From contig WTPW01000409.1 in NCBI GenBank assembly GCA_009809945.1, positions 200,442 to 264,441 of the forward strand: a stretch of DNA of 64,000 bases. The letters run 5' to 3'. The notes below the pieces were generated by a model, which saw only the letters and a program-made list of their open reading frames with translations, was not told where the DNA came from and made no database searches. Of the stretch, positions 11,611 to 22,900 are shown piece by piece. This DNA is from Gigaspora margarita. Its lineage: Eukaryota; Glomeromycota; Glomeromycetes; Diversisporales; Gigasporaceae. A program made the translations under genes and the position numbers. Numbering within the stretch: the first letter of the stretch is position 1; each line of letters opens with the position of its first letter.

Positions 11611-12108
11611 ATAAATTACTTTGATTAAAATTGTCATATATAGCTAAATACTAAAAATTGGACAGTTAATAGGATGAAAAATAATTGCACGCCCTGGTTC
11701 TTTCAGATGACTTAAAATAGAATTTTGAATTGTACTATTTTTCAATGAAAAAAATAAAGCTATCATTGAATGCTCTTATTTATCCCGATTGACATAATTG
11801 GTTGTTTGTTTATCATATAATTTCCAAAATGAATCATGGATAAAACCATCACTAGTTCCACGAAGAAGTAATCTAATTTGTATGCATCATTAGTCGCAAA
11901 ATATTTAATGGCTTCTTTATCAACTCATGAAACAATTTTGTTGCATGTGCTTCGTTGATAATTGTTGAAAATGGTTCGGTATTTCTGGTCGGTAATTTTG
12001 GTGCTAAAGTTATATAAGATGGAAGAATTCTTGAAGATATTGGTTGAATTTGGATTCATGGACTTTTCAATATATCATTCCAAACATTTTTTCAAGTATT
12101 TGATGATA

Positions 12109-12495
12109 CAGTCAGGGAATATGTCACATCTGTTTATATATGAGTGCTAATATATAATAAAACTTATAATAAAAACCTATAAATTTACTATAAACTTTAA
12201 GCTCAAGTTTCTTTTCAACTTACATATTAACTTATTTTTGAATTTTAGGGATAAACATATCGAGAATAGTAGAATAAAATACTTAAGACGACTTTTTAAA
12301 ATTTTGCAAAAATTTTAAAAAGTCGTCTTAAGTGTTTTTATTCTACTATTCTCGATATGTTTATCCCTAAAATTCAAAAATAAGTTAATATGTAAGTTGA
12401 AAAGAAACTTGAGCTTAAAGTTTATAGTAAATTTATATGTTTTTATTATAAGTTTTATTATAATTTATCACACGGTGTGACATCTTCCCTGACTG
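12109..12495. mobile_element. 387 bp foldback element with GATA target duplication
   Basis: The ends CAGTCAGGGAA and TTCCCTGACTG are inverted, the arms are almost perfect over their full length (centre near 12303), and the flanks are GATA at 12105-12108 and 12496-12499. It is inserted in the BTB-TLDc pseudogene. There is no coding capacity. Confidence 0.88.
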
Positions 12496-12531
12496 GATAA
12501 GGGTTTACATTGTTCAGTGTACTGTCGCTAG

Positions 12532-13694
12532 TGTAACAAATTAAATTCTATATTATTGTAAATAAAAATTATTTAACGGCAAATTGTCCGTACCAGGTGA
12601 TACTATCCTAAATTGGTAGAATTATAAATTCCCGTTGAAGCTTTTATACCTTATACTAAAATAGAAATGATGGGTGGCTTAGTCATATGAATTTCAATTT
12701 GGGCGTATTATAGCTACGTATACGTAGTTCATTGAACCTGTTAAGAATATGTAGGCAGAAAAAGCCCACTACGTGAGCGTAGTTGAGGCGGTGTGGCGGA
12801 TAGTAAGTTACAGAATAAGCGTAGCCACAAGAACGAAAAGCTTAGAAGTAACTAAGAAAACGTAGTAACTATAGAATTTACATAGTCAAAACCGCGTAAA
12901 CAAAGATAGAATTCAAAATGTATATAAAGACCTCCAATTCAATGTCTAGCGAGGTCCATCAGTTCTATCGTTCTTTAAAAAAGAATTTCCTTATTATTAA
13001 ATAAAACATATTTTCCTCTAAATAACGAAATTATACTTATCCTTGAATTCGACTTGTAATTTTAATAAAACCCTTCGTAACTCAATTCGACGGACGGAAT
13101 TGACTTGTAACCTCGAATCGGCTTTTATTAAGACTCGAATTCGTATAACCCCAGTTTTGTTAATCTATCGAAATTATGCACGTGACTCATATCGGCATAC
13201 CGATTGGTCTATAGTAAAGTCTTTTAGTTTAAATATTTAATGATAAACGTTATCTCTTTTAGATTCCTCAGTCTTTGTTAGTTGATTTAGAACTCACCTT
13301 ACCCTTCCAATAAAACTCCTGCACTTGCGGGAAATCTCCAAATCTTTCTTACTTACCCCTCGTGACATCACCTGATCGAACCGACCCAATATCGGACTAC
13401 CATAAACCCCGTGATACCCATTTTGATCCCACCTTCCATTTAAATCTTATCTTATTATTATTTTTATTGATATCATTTTATTGATATCTTCGATATTAGC
13501 ATCGCCAGCCTCCGCGTCTTTATTATATCGTGGTGATTTAGTGATAGATCATCCCTTTGGTCTCCACTGATTGCTTATTCGACTTTAATCATACCTTTGA
13601 TCTGTATAAATATATCTCTCCCCGTACACGGTTGGAGTGTAAATTGGCACTATTGTCTATATTGTTTTACCCGCTCTCCCAATCAACCGTTACA
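12532..13694 (+). mobile_element. Solo LTR with CTAG target duplication
   Basis: The segment begins TGTAAC and ends GTTACA, the short TG...CA inverted ends of LTRs, and is flanked by CTAG at 12528-12531 and 13695-13698. Gene text of the interrupted BTB copy is continuous across it. A TATATAAAG box near 12920 and an AATAAAA signal near 13000 fit a promoter and processing signal. It is 1163 bp and GC-richer than its surroundings, with many CpG sites. No internal retrotransposon genes are present, so it is probably the product of LTR-LTR recombination. Confidence 0.75.
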
Positions 13695-13965
13695 CTAGGC
13701 ATCCGAAAACAATGAATACGATGTAAACAATTTTGTAAAGTGGTTTTTAAAATAGGAAAATATTCATTTAACCAATATAGAGGATTTGTCAGTCATGGTT
13801 TTGAGCAATTCACCATTTTATAACATAATTCCCAATTTTTATTTCATTTATTTGCAAGTCATCACGATAATAAGTTAAATTAAAACATTTTCTTGAAGTC
13901 TGATTTAAAAACTTTATCAGGATATTTTACTACTATATCTCCGTCTCTGTAATTCCTGTCTATCG

Positions 13966-14150
13966 CAGATCAAAGAACTGTTAAGAACTTCCAATTTGTA
14001 ACATTGCAAGAACTTAATGCAAATTCTGTGGAATGGAAAAATAAGGAGAGAAAGGATATTTATAATCTGCAAATTGCACTCCGACAAGTTACACAAATGG
14101 AAAGAACGAATAGAATTCGTTCCTCAAGCTACCAACAATAATGAGAATAA
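13966..14150 (+). pseudogene. Coiled-coil gene fragment
   Basis: The plus strand reads DQRTVKNFQFVTLQELNANS, then EWKNKERKDIYNLQIALRQ and TQMERTNRIR before frame breaks. It is hydrophilic and helical in character. The same fragment recurs at 33.72-33.93 kb next to another BTB remnant, so this fragment and the BTB gene were probably neighbours that moved together. I do not recognise a function. Confidence 0.5.
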
Positions 14151-14747
14151 TAAGCTAAGAATTGGTTAAATTCAAAAATTATAGTGCAGAATAACTGTTA
14201 ATTGGTGGGTTTCTCTCTTTATGTATTTAAATAAAATTTATAAGCGTACAAGAAATTTTTTTATAAAAAGTCGGTAAAATTCAACTTTTTTTAACTGAAC
14301 CAACAATTCTGTAATATAAAAACATTTTAAATAAATAATATTTTCAATAAATTAATTTTATAATTGATCATTAATGGTGTATTTTAAATTTTTTAATGTA
14401 TAAAAAAAAGGGTTGTGTTCAATAAATTTATTTTACATAAGTAATTTAGCGAAATTTTTTTCAATGTTCTCTTGAAAATTCTTTGGCAAAAAGAATATGA
14501 TTTCAAAGTTTTTGCAAAAGTAATTTAGCGAAAAGTTTTATGAACTCATTGTTTTTGTGAAAGTAATCTGACGAAATGTTTTAAGTTAAATTTTTCAAAA
14601 AAGTAATTTTATTAAAATTCTTTTAGTGATTCACAAAGCAATGTTTTGAGTCCAATGTTTTTACAAAGTAATTTTTATGAAAGTTTTAAATTTTTTGTTT
14701 TAATTTGGCGATTAAAATTTTGACAGTATAAACACGAATGTATTTGC

Positions 14748-14791
<44 letters not shown>

Positions 14792-14810
14792 TATTATTAT
14801 TATTATTATT
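14748..14810. repeat. (ATT)n microsatellite
   Basis: A run of ATT triplets, interrupted once. It generates a poly-Leu/Tyr frame that is not a gene. Confidence 0.95.
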
Positions 14811-14984
14811 TTGATTATTATTTTAGTTTTGTGAGAAGAAACAACAGCGGAGTAATCTGCTTAATCCAATCAGGGAAATACTATTGCATCCAATTAAAAG
14901 TGATAGAAAAATTAGGGCTCTCTTTAAATTATGGTTCTACCTGTGTTGTCAATTTATATTAATTAGTGCATCAAGGCTGATTTA

Positions 14985-15766
14985 GACTAGAGTTTGCCCT
15001 CCAAAAACCTTTTTTTTTCCAAAATCCAAAAGTTTCAGGTTTGAATTATAGTTTTCGAAACCTTATTCGAAATTCAAAACCTCATCCGAAACCCGAAACT
15101 GCTAGAATTCAAATTTCTATATCAAATATAATATAGCCTGGATATTTTCAATGTGTTCTGTTATTTTATTTAGAGATTGAACCCAACATAAAATTTAATC
15201 ACGGGATGACCTTGTTTACAATATTATCATTGGTCACAAATTGGGTTATTCTAATTATCCAAGTAGACCTAGTTGATCCGGTTATCATGTAATAATTGAC
15301 AATTTAATACCAATGCTGCTAAAATTTAAACAGCTAATTGGCAATTAAATATATTATTCAGCGTATTTAGGTTTTTAGCAAATAACTATATTATTGTTTT
15401 AATATAACTCTTGCTGTCTTATCAATGCCTATTATTTACTAATATCTGTATTTGTTTATATTTTTATTTTCATCAATTCATAAATCATTTATTTCTACAC
15501 ACTTTAAGTATATTAACGAGCATATACTCTTATCATTTATAATGATAATTAACAATTAAGGTATTTCATTTCTTATTTTATTTATTTATTCTGTTTTGAT
15601 CGATCCATCAATAAAAAGTATTTAAACTAATCAAAATCTTATCTTATTTTCTGAATTTATAGTTTCGGGGTTTCAAATTATAGTTTCAGAGTTTCAGATT
15701 TCGGAGATTGTTTTTTTTTTATTAAAAAAAAAATCTGTAACTAGTTTTAAATTCCCTAAACTAGTC
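14985..15766. mobile_element. Probable inverted-repeat element with GTTTC-rich ends
   Basis: Both ends carry repeated TTTC(G/A)AA and GTTTC blocks in opposite orientation, and the outermost bases GACTAGAGTTT and AAACTAGTC are roughly inverted. No clear target duplication was found, so the edges are approximate. Confidence 0.45.
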
Positions 15767-16149
15767 TTGGGTAGGTTTTATTTTGAGGCCAACTTTAGTT
15801 TAGACACACATTTTTGTATTTTTCATATTTTATTTGTCGTGTCTTGGTCGGACTAGTCTCAACTAATTAAAATTTCATGATTTTATTGGACAAAGAATCA
15901 GATGATTTCGTAAGATGCCAGGCTTTAAACAATCTCTTTATTTGGAATGAATCAAAGACCCAATTTTTACATGAAAAAAATTTGGAATTTCTAGCTATAA
16001 CATAATTTATATGTCAGAAGTGTTGACATTACAGCAAATTAGAGGCGTTTTGCGAAACCTTGTAAATACTATTTGGGTCGCAATCTTACTCATGATCATT
16101 CTTCGAATCAAATTCAAAATGCAGTATAATATAGCTTGTTTGTGTCACA

Positions 16150-16392
16150 TTAGGCCACACCAAATTGATTCTTTGTTTAACATAACATAAATATTTTGAA
16201 GAGAGGGGGAGGGGTAAAAAAAATCAACAAACCCCTAAAAAAACAGCAATTCTATTGGCTGAACAAATATAAAAATTTTCAAATGCCAATACTGCAATTT
16301 GATTGGTTTAACTAGTGTTTATTTTATCTAAAAATTTTAAAAAATGGGGGGGGGTTATGTTAAACAAAGAATCAAATTGGCGTGGCCTTAAG
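16150..16392. mobile_element. MITE with TTAGGCCACACCAA ends
   Basis: TTAGGCCACACCAAATTGAT at the left and ATCAAATTGGCGTGGCCTTA at the right are inverted, and both continue into TTTGTTTAACATAAC / GTTATGTTAAACAAA. A related family (GGCCACGCAAAGT ends) is at 50918-51262. A CpG-decayed end fragment occurs near 35.49 kb. Confidence 0.8.
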
Positions 16393-16448
16393 TCATCAGA
16401 CCTTTAAAACGTTTTGCCTATTTACAAAAAAGGGAAAGTAAGGAAAAT

Positions 16449-16476
16449 CCGTCACAAATTAATAATTTGTGACACT
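16449..16476. repeat. Perfect short palindrome upstream of the kinase array
   Basis: GTCACAAATTAAT followed by AATTTGTGAC forms a perfect hairpin about 100 bp before the first kinase-array exon. It could be a small element remnant or a regulatory site; nothing else supports a promoter role. Confidence 0.4.
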
Positions 16477-16569
16477 CTGCTAATCAATTAAAAATGAGCG
16501 TAGTGTATGTATTACATACTGTATATATAATGATAATTTCTCTGTAACATATTAAATCATCCGAGAAAC

Positions 16570-16947
16570 ATGGTTGATGAATTTGGTTCTAAAATTTCTA
16601 AGTATAATAAAAAATGCGCAAATTGCAATCGATATAATACCTCGGAAGCTTGGTGTCAAAGATGTGACCTTCAAGCAACACAAGGATGGACAAGTGGAAA
16701 TAAGGGCATCGATGATTGTATTAAAGAATTTCAACTTAAAGCTACAAAATATGATGATGTAATCGAATGGATTCCTTTTTATAGACTAGAAAATATTCAA
16801 AATAACGGTGATGGATTTTCAGCAACCTGGTTAGATGTACGAAGCGTGGATATATATGAAGGTGAATGTATACAGTCACGTACACCATGTAAAGTGGAGC
16901 TTAAAATATTGAATTATTCCCAAAATAGTGCAGATTTTTTAAGTAGT
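16570..16947 (+). CDS. Kinase array exon 1 (unit 1)
   Basis: It starts at ATG 16570 with MVDEFGSK, which aligns to the middle of the other units, so the beta4-beta5-like start is missing. The zinc module CANCNRYNTSEAWCQRC is intact. The glycine loop is shortened (NGDGFSATW) and the beta3 Lys is kept (VELKIL). Donor GTAAGT at 16948. The gene start is uncertain: an upstream exon is possible but none was recognised. Confidence 0.6.
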
Positions 16948-19900
16948 GTAAGTTAAAGTTTTGTTTATTATTTATACATATTTGCTTAAGCAATCTTATA
17001 CATTTATGTATTATATTTATAAGTTTAAAGATTTAATGCAATCAAGAGATAATGAACATAAAATATATGGGATTAAAATATATGGGATAACTCAAAATAC
17101 TGCGACAAATAAGTATATGTTAGTTTTTGATTATAAAAGAAATAAATATAATGGAATATGCGCAAATTGCAATCGATATAATACATCGCAAGCTTGGTGT
17201 CAAACGTGCGACCCTCAGAAAACAACACAAGGATGGACAAGTGGGGATAAGAGCATCGATGATTATATTAAAGAATTTCAACTTAAAGCTACGTCTTATG
17301 AAAATGTAACGAATGGATACCTTTTTATGGACTAGAAAATATTCAAAAGAACGGTTATGGATTTTCAGCAACCTGGTTATATGGTGCACGATGTCTGAAT
17401 GGGAATGGATGGAAGGAAGAATACACACAATCACGTACACTACCATATAAAGTGGAGCTTAAAGTATTTCATGATTTATTAAATTTTTTAAACATAGTAA
17501 GTTAAAGTTTTGTTTAATATTCATACTTATTTGCTTAAGCAATCTTATACATTTATATATTATATTTATAAGTTTAAAGATTTAATGCAATCAAGATATA
17601 ATAAAGATAAAATTTATGGGATAACTCAAGACACTGCGACAAATAAGTACATGTTAGTATTTGATGAATTTGGTTCTGAAAGACGTTATTATAATGGAAA
17701 TTGTGCAAATTGCAATCGATATAATACATCGCAAGCTTGGTGTCAAACATGTGACCCTCAGAAAACTATACAAGGATGGACAAGTGGGAATGAGGACATC
17801 AATGATTGTATTAAAGAATATCAACTTAATTCCACATATTATAATGATGTTATCGAATGGATTCCTTTTAATAGATTCGATAATATTCAAAAAATTGGCG
17901 ATAGATTTTTGGCAAACTGGTTGGATGGTATACGACATGTAGTTTTATATAAAAAAGAAAAGGCTGAAAATAAATATATACAGTCACGTACACAGCCATG
18001 CATCATTACACTTCAAAAATTGGATAGTACACAGAATTTATTAAATACGTTAAAAAAAGTAAGATTATGTTTTTTATTATTTGTAATTTATTAATTCTTA
18101 GAGTGTATATATGAATTACATTTATAATTTTTTTAAATTAAAATTGTATGTCATTAAAGGATAAATATATTTATGGATTAACTCAAGACATAACTACAAA
18201 TGAATATATGTTAGTATTTGATGAATTTGGTTCTAAAAGAAACTATAATAATGGAACATGTGCAAATTGCAAGCGACATAACACATCTAAAGCTTGGTGT
18301 CATACATGTGACTTTCAGAAAATAAATGGATGGACAAGTGGAAATAAGGACGTCGATGATTGCATTAAAGAATTTCAGCTTAAAGCTACAGGCTATGAAG
18401 ATGTAATCGAATGGATTCCTCTTTGTAGATTAAATAATTTTCAAAAGGATGGTGATGGATTTTTAGCAACTTGGTCAGATGGTGTACGACATGTAGATAA
18501 AAAATATGGATCTGAATATAGATTTGAATATATACAGACACGTATACCATTTTATAAAGTGGATATTAAAATATTGCATGGTTCTCAAAATCCGTTAGAT
18601 TTTTTAAGCAGAGTAAGTTAAAATTTGATTTATTATATATACATTTTACCTGATTAATCTTATACACCCATCTATTATAAGTTTAAAGATTTCATGCAAT
18701 CAAAGGATAGTAAACTTAAAGTATATGGGATAACTAAAGACACTGCAGTAAATAAATATATGTTAGTATTTGATGAGTTGGGGTTTATAAGAGATAATAA
18801 TAATGGAATATGCACAAATTGTAACCGATATAACACATCAAAAGTTTGGTGTCAGACATGTGATCCCCAGAAAACAACACAAGGATGGACAAGTGGAAAT
18901 AAAAATGTAGATGATTGCATTAAAGATTTTCAACTTAAAGCTAGATCCTATGAAGATGTAATCGAATGGATTCCATTTAATAGATTAGTTAATATTCAAC
19001 AGAATGTTGATGGATNTTCAGCAACCTGGTTAGATGGTATACGATATGTAGATGAATGTAATTATGAATATATACAGTCACGTACATGTCCCTTCACAAC
19101 TGCACTTAAAATATTGGCTAGCTCACACAATTTATTAAATATTTTAAAAGAAGTAAGATTATATTTTATTTTATTTTATTTTATTATGTGTAATTTATTA
19201 AATAAGAGCATGAATTTATAATTATATTTACATATTTTTATATGTTTGTGCAGTTTGAGTGTAGAAATATTTATGGATTAACTCAAAACACAGCCACAAA
19301 TGAGTATATGTTGGTATATGATTTCTTTGATTCTAAAAGAAATTACAATTATGGAGAATGTGCAAATTGCAACCGATTCAACACATCACCAGCTTGGTGT
19401 CAGATATGTGACCTTCAGAAAACAACACAAGGATGGACAAGTGGAAATAAGGATGTCGATAATTGCATTCAAGAATTTCAAATTAAAGCTACGAGATACG
19501 AAGATATAATCGAGTGGATTCCTTTTTATAGCTTAAATAATATTCAACAGAATGGCGATGGGTTTTCGGCAATCTGGTTAGATGGTGTACGATATGTAGA
19601 TGTATATGTAAATAAATATGATNATTATTATGATTATGAACATAATAAATATGAATATAAATCTAAACTTATAAAATCACGTANNCGACCATGTAAAATA
19701 GAGCTTAAAATATTACGGGATTCTCAAAATTCATTAGATTTTTTAAACAGAGTAAGTTAAAACTTGGTTTATTACACATGTTTGCTTGGTAAATCTTATG
19801 GTTTATTACACATGTTTGCTTGGTAAATCTTATGTTTATATATTGTATTTATAAGTTTAGAGATTTTATGCAATCAAAAGATAGCATGCTTAAAATATAT

Positions 19901-22900
19901 GGGATAACTCAAGATACAGCAACAAATAAATATATGTTAATATTTGATGAATTTGGTTNTATAAGAGATAAAGATAATGGGAATTGTGCAAATTGTAACN
20001 GACATAACACTTCTGAAGCTTGGTGTCAGACATGTGATCCCCAAAAAACAACACAAGGATGGACAAGTGAAAATAAAAATATTGATGATTGCATTAAAGA
20101 AATTCAACTTAAAGCCAGTACTTATGAGGATGTAATTGAATGGATTCCTTTTAATAAATTAGATAATATTATACAGGATGGTGATAGATTTTTAGCAACC
20201 TGGCTAGATGGTGTACGATATGTAGANAAATTTGAAGGTGAAAATATACAGTCACGTACACAGCCATGTATCATTACACTTCAAATACTGGATAGCTCAC
20301 AGAATTTATCAAATGCGTTAATGAAAGTAAGATTATGCTTTTTATTACGTGTAGTTTATTTAATCAACAGTATTTAAACTTAATTTTTATAATTTTATTT
20401 AATATATTTGTAAGTTTAAAAAAATACAATTAGGGGGTGTCTATGGGTTAACCCAAAATACAACAACAAATGAATATATGCTGGTATTTGATGAATTTAG
20501 GTCTAAAAGATCCAAGCATAATGGAGAATGTGTAAACTGTAACCGACATAATACATCGCCAGCTTGGTGTCAAACATGTGACCTTCAGAAAACAATACAA
20601 GGATGGACAAGTGGAAATAAGGATGTCGATAATTGCATTCAAGAATTTCAATTTAAAACTGCAACCTATGAAGATATGATCGAATGGATTCCTTTTAGTA
20701 GATTAGATAATATTCATAAGATTGGTGATGGATATTCAGCAAACTGGTTAGATGGTGTACGATATGTACTCGAATGTAAAAATGAAAATGGAAAATATGA
20801 ATATGAATATGTACAGTCGCGTACACCACCGTGCATAGTTAAACTTAAAATATTGGCCGTCTCACAAAATTTATTAAATATTCTGAAAGAAGTAAGGTTA
20901 TATTTATTTTATAATGTGTAATTTATTAATTAATAGCGTGTATGCATAATCATATTTTTATATATTTTGCAAGTTTAAAAATCATGTACAATTAGGGGGT
21001 GAAAATATTTATGGATTAACTCAAAACAAAACCACAAATGAATATATGCTGGTATTCGATGAATTCAGTTCTAAAAGAGATAGCTATCATGGAAGATGCA
21101 CAAATTGCAATCGATATAACACAGATTGGGATTGGTGCCAGACATGTGACCCTCAGAAAACAACACAAGGATGGACAAGTGGAAATAAAAATATAGATGA
21201 TTGTATTAAAGAACTTCAACTTAAAGCTACAAGATATGAAGATGTGATCGAATGGATCCCTTTTAATAAATTAGACAATGTTCAAAAAAGTGGTGACAAG
21301 TTTTTTGCAACCTGGTTAGATGGTTTACGAAATATAGATGATGAACTTATACGGTCACGTACACCACCATGAAGGGTGGATCTTAAAATATTAACTAGAT
21401 CAAAAAATTTATTAGATATATTAAAAGAAGTAAGATAAAATATTTGTTATTTTTTGCTAGTATCTAACTTTATTTAATTTATATTTATATATGTTTAATA
21501 AGTTTACAGATTATATGAAATTAAAGAATGGCGATCTCAAAGTATATGGGCTAACACAAAACACCGCAACAAATGAGTATATGTTAGCATTTGATGAATT
21601 TGGTTATATAAGACATGATGGTTATGGAAAATGTGCAAATTGCAACCGAAGTAATACACGTCATCATGGTGTCCAGCATGTGACCCTCATAAAATAACAC
21701 AAGGATGGACAAGTGGAAATAAGGATATCGATGATTGCATTAAAGAATTTCAACTTAAAGCTATAAACCATAAAGATGTAATCGAATGGATTCCTTTTAA
21801 TAGATTGCATAAGATTCAAAAGTTTGGTGATGGATTTTTAGCAACTTGGCTAGGTAGTGGTGTACAACGTACGCAGACACTTATAGTGGAGCTTAAAAGA
21901 ATAAATGATTCTCAAAATTCATTAGATTTTTTAAACAGAGTAAGTTAAAGTTTTGCTTATTATGCGTATTTGCTTTGTTAACCTTATACATTTTATAAAT
22001 ATACATATAAGTTTAAAGATTTTATGCAATCAAGAGATAAAAAACATAAAATTTATGGGATAACTCAAGATATTGCAACAAACGAGTATATATTGGTATT
22101 TGATGAATTAGGTTCTATAAGAAATTATGTTCATGGAAAATGCGAAAATTGCAATCGATATAATACATCGCAAGCTTGGTGTCAAACATGTGACCCTCAG
22201 AAAACAACAAAAGGATGGACAAGTGGGAATAAGGATATCGATGAGGCTATTAAAGAATTTCAACTTAAAGCCACGTCTTATGAAGATGTAATCGAGTGGA
22301 TTCCTTTTAATAAATTAAATAATATTCAAAGAATTGGTAATAGATTTTCAGCAACTTGGCTAGAAGGAACACGATATATAGGCAAATATATCAATGAACA
22401 TGAAATTTATTATAGATATATACGGTCTCGTACACCACCATATGAAGTAGAGCTTAAAATATTACATAGTTCTCAAAATTTATTAGATTTTATGAGCGCA
22501 GTAAGTTAAATTTGTTTTATTAATTGCGTACAATTTTATTTACATGTTCTATTTATTTATAACCAAATTTAATACAATCAAAGGATAGTAACCTTAAAGT
22601 ATATGGACTAACTCAAGATACCGAAACAAACGAATATGTATTAGTTTTTGATTATAAAAGATATCAATCTTATGGAATATGCGCAAATTGCAATCGATAT
22701 TACACAACGCAAGCTTGGTGTCAAACATGTGATCCTCAGAAAACAACACAAGGATGGACAAGTGGAGATAAAACTGTCGATAATTGCATTAAAGAATTTC
22801 AACTTAAAGCCACATCTTACGAAGATGTGATCGAGTGGATTCCTTTTAATAGACTAGATAATGTTGAAAAGATTGGTGAAGGGGGGTTTGGCACAGTATT

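Larger units (their letters stand above)
11540..13960 (-). pseudogene. Decayed BTB-BACK-TLDc gene split by two insertions
   Basis: Nucleotide text matches the gene at 8.6-10.1 kb in order. The TLDc end is at 11550-11870 (CTAGTTCCACGAAGAAGTAA is shared exactly), the link region at 11880-12104, and the BACK region resumes at 13700-13950 (GTAAACAATTTTGTAAAGTG, CTTTATCAGGATATTTTAC). Between them, 36 bp of gene text at 12496-12531 align to the gene copy (GATAAGGGTTTACATTG against GATATGGTTGTACATG). Removing the foldback element at 12109-12495 and the LTR at 12532-13694 therefore restores collinearity. Many stops remain. The BTB exon is not recognisable nearby. Confidence 0.75.

Noticed and set aside
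14738..14962. Open frame of poly-Leu/Tyr
   Set aside because: It is a translation of the ATT microsatellite and has no domain.
16574..22830. Many overlapping frames in both strands across the kinase array
   Set aside because: They are shadows of the repeated exons in other frames, and recur at each unit only because the units are similar.
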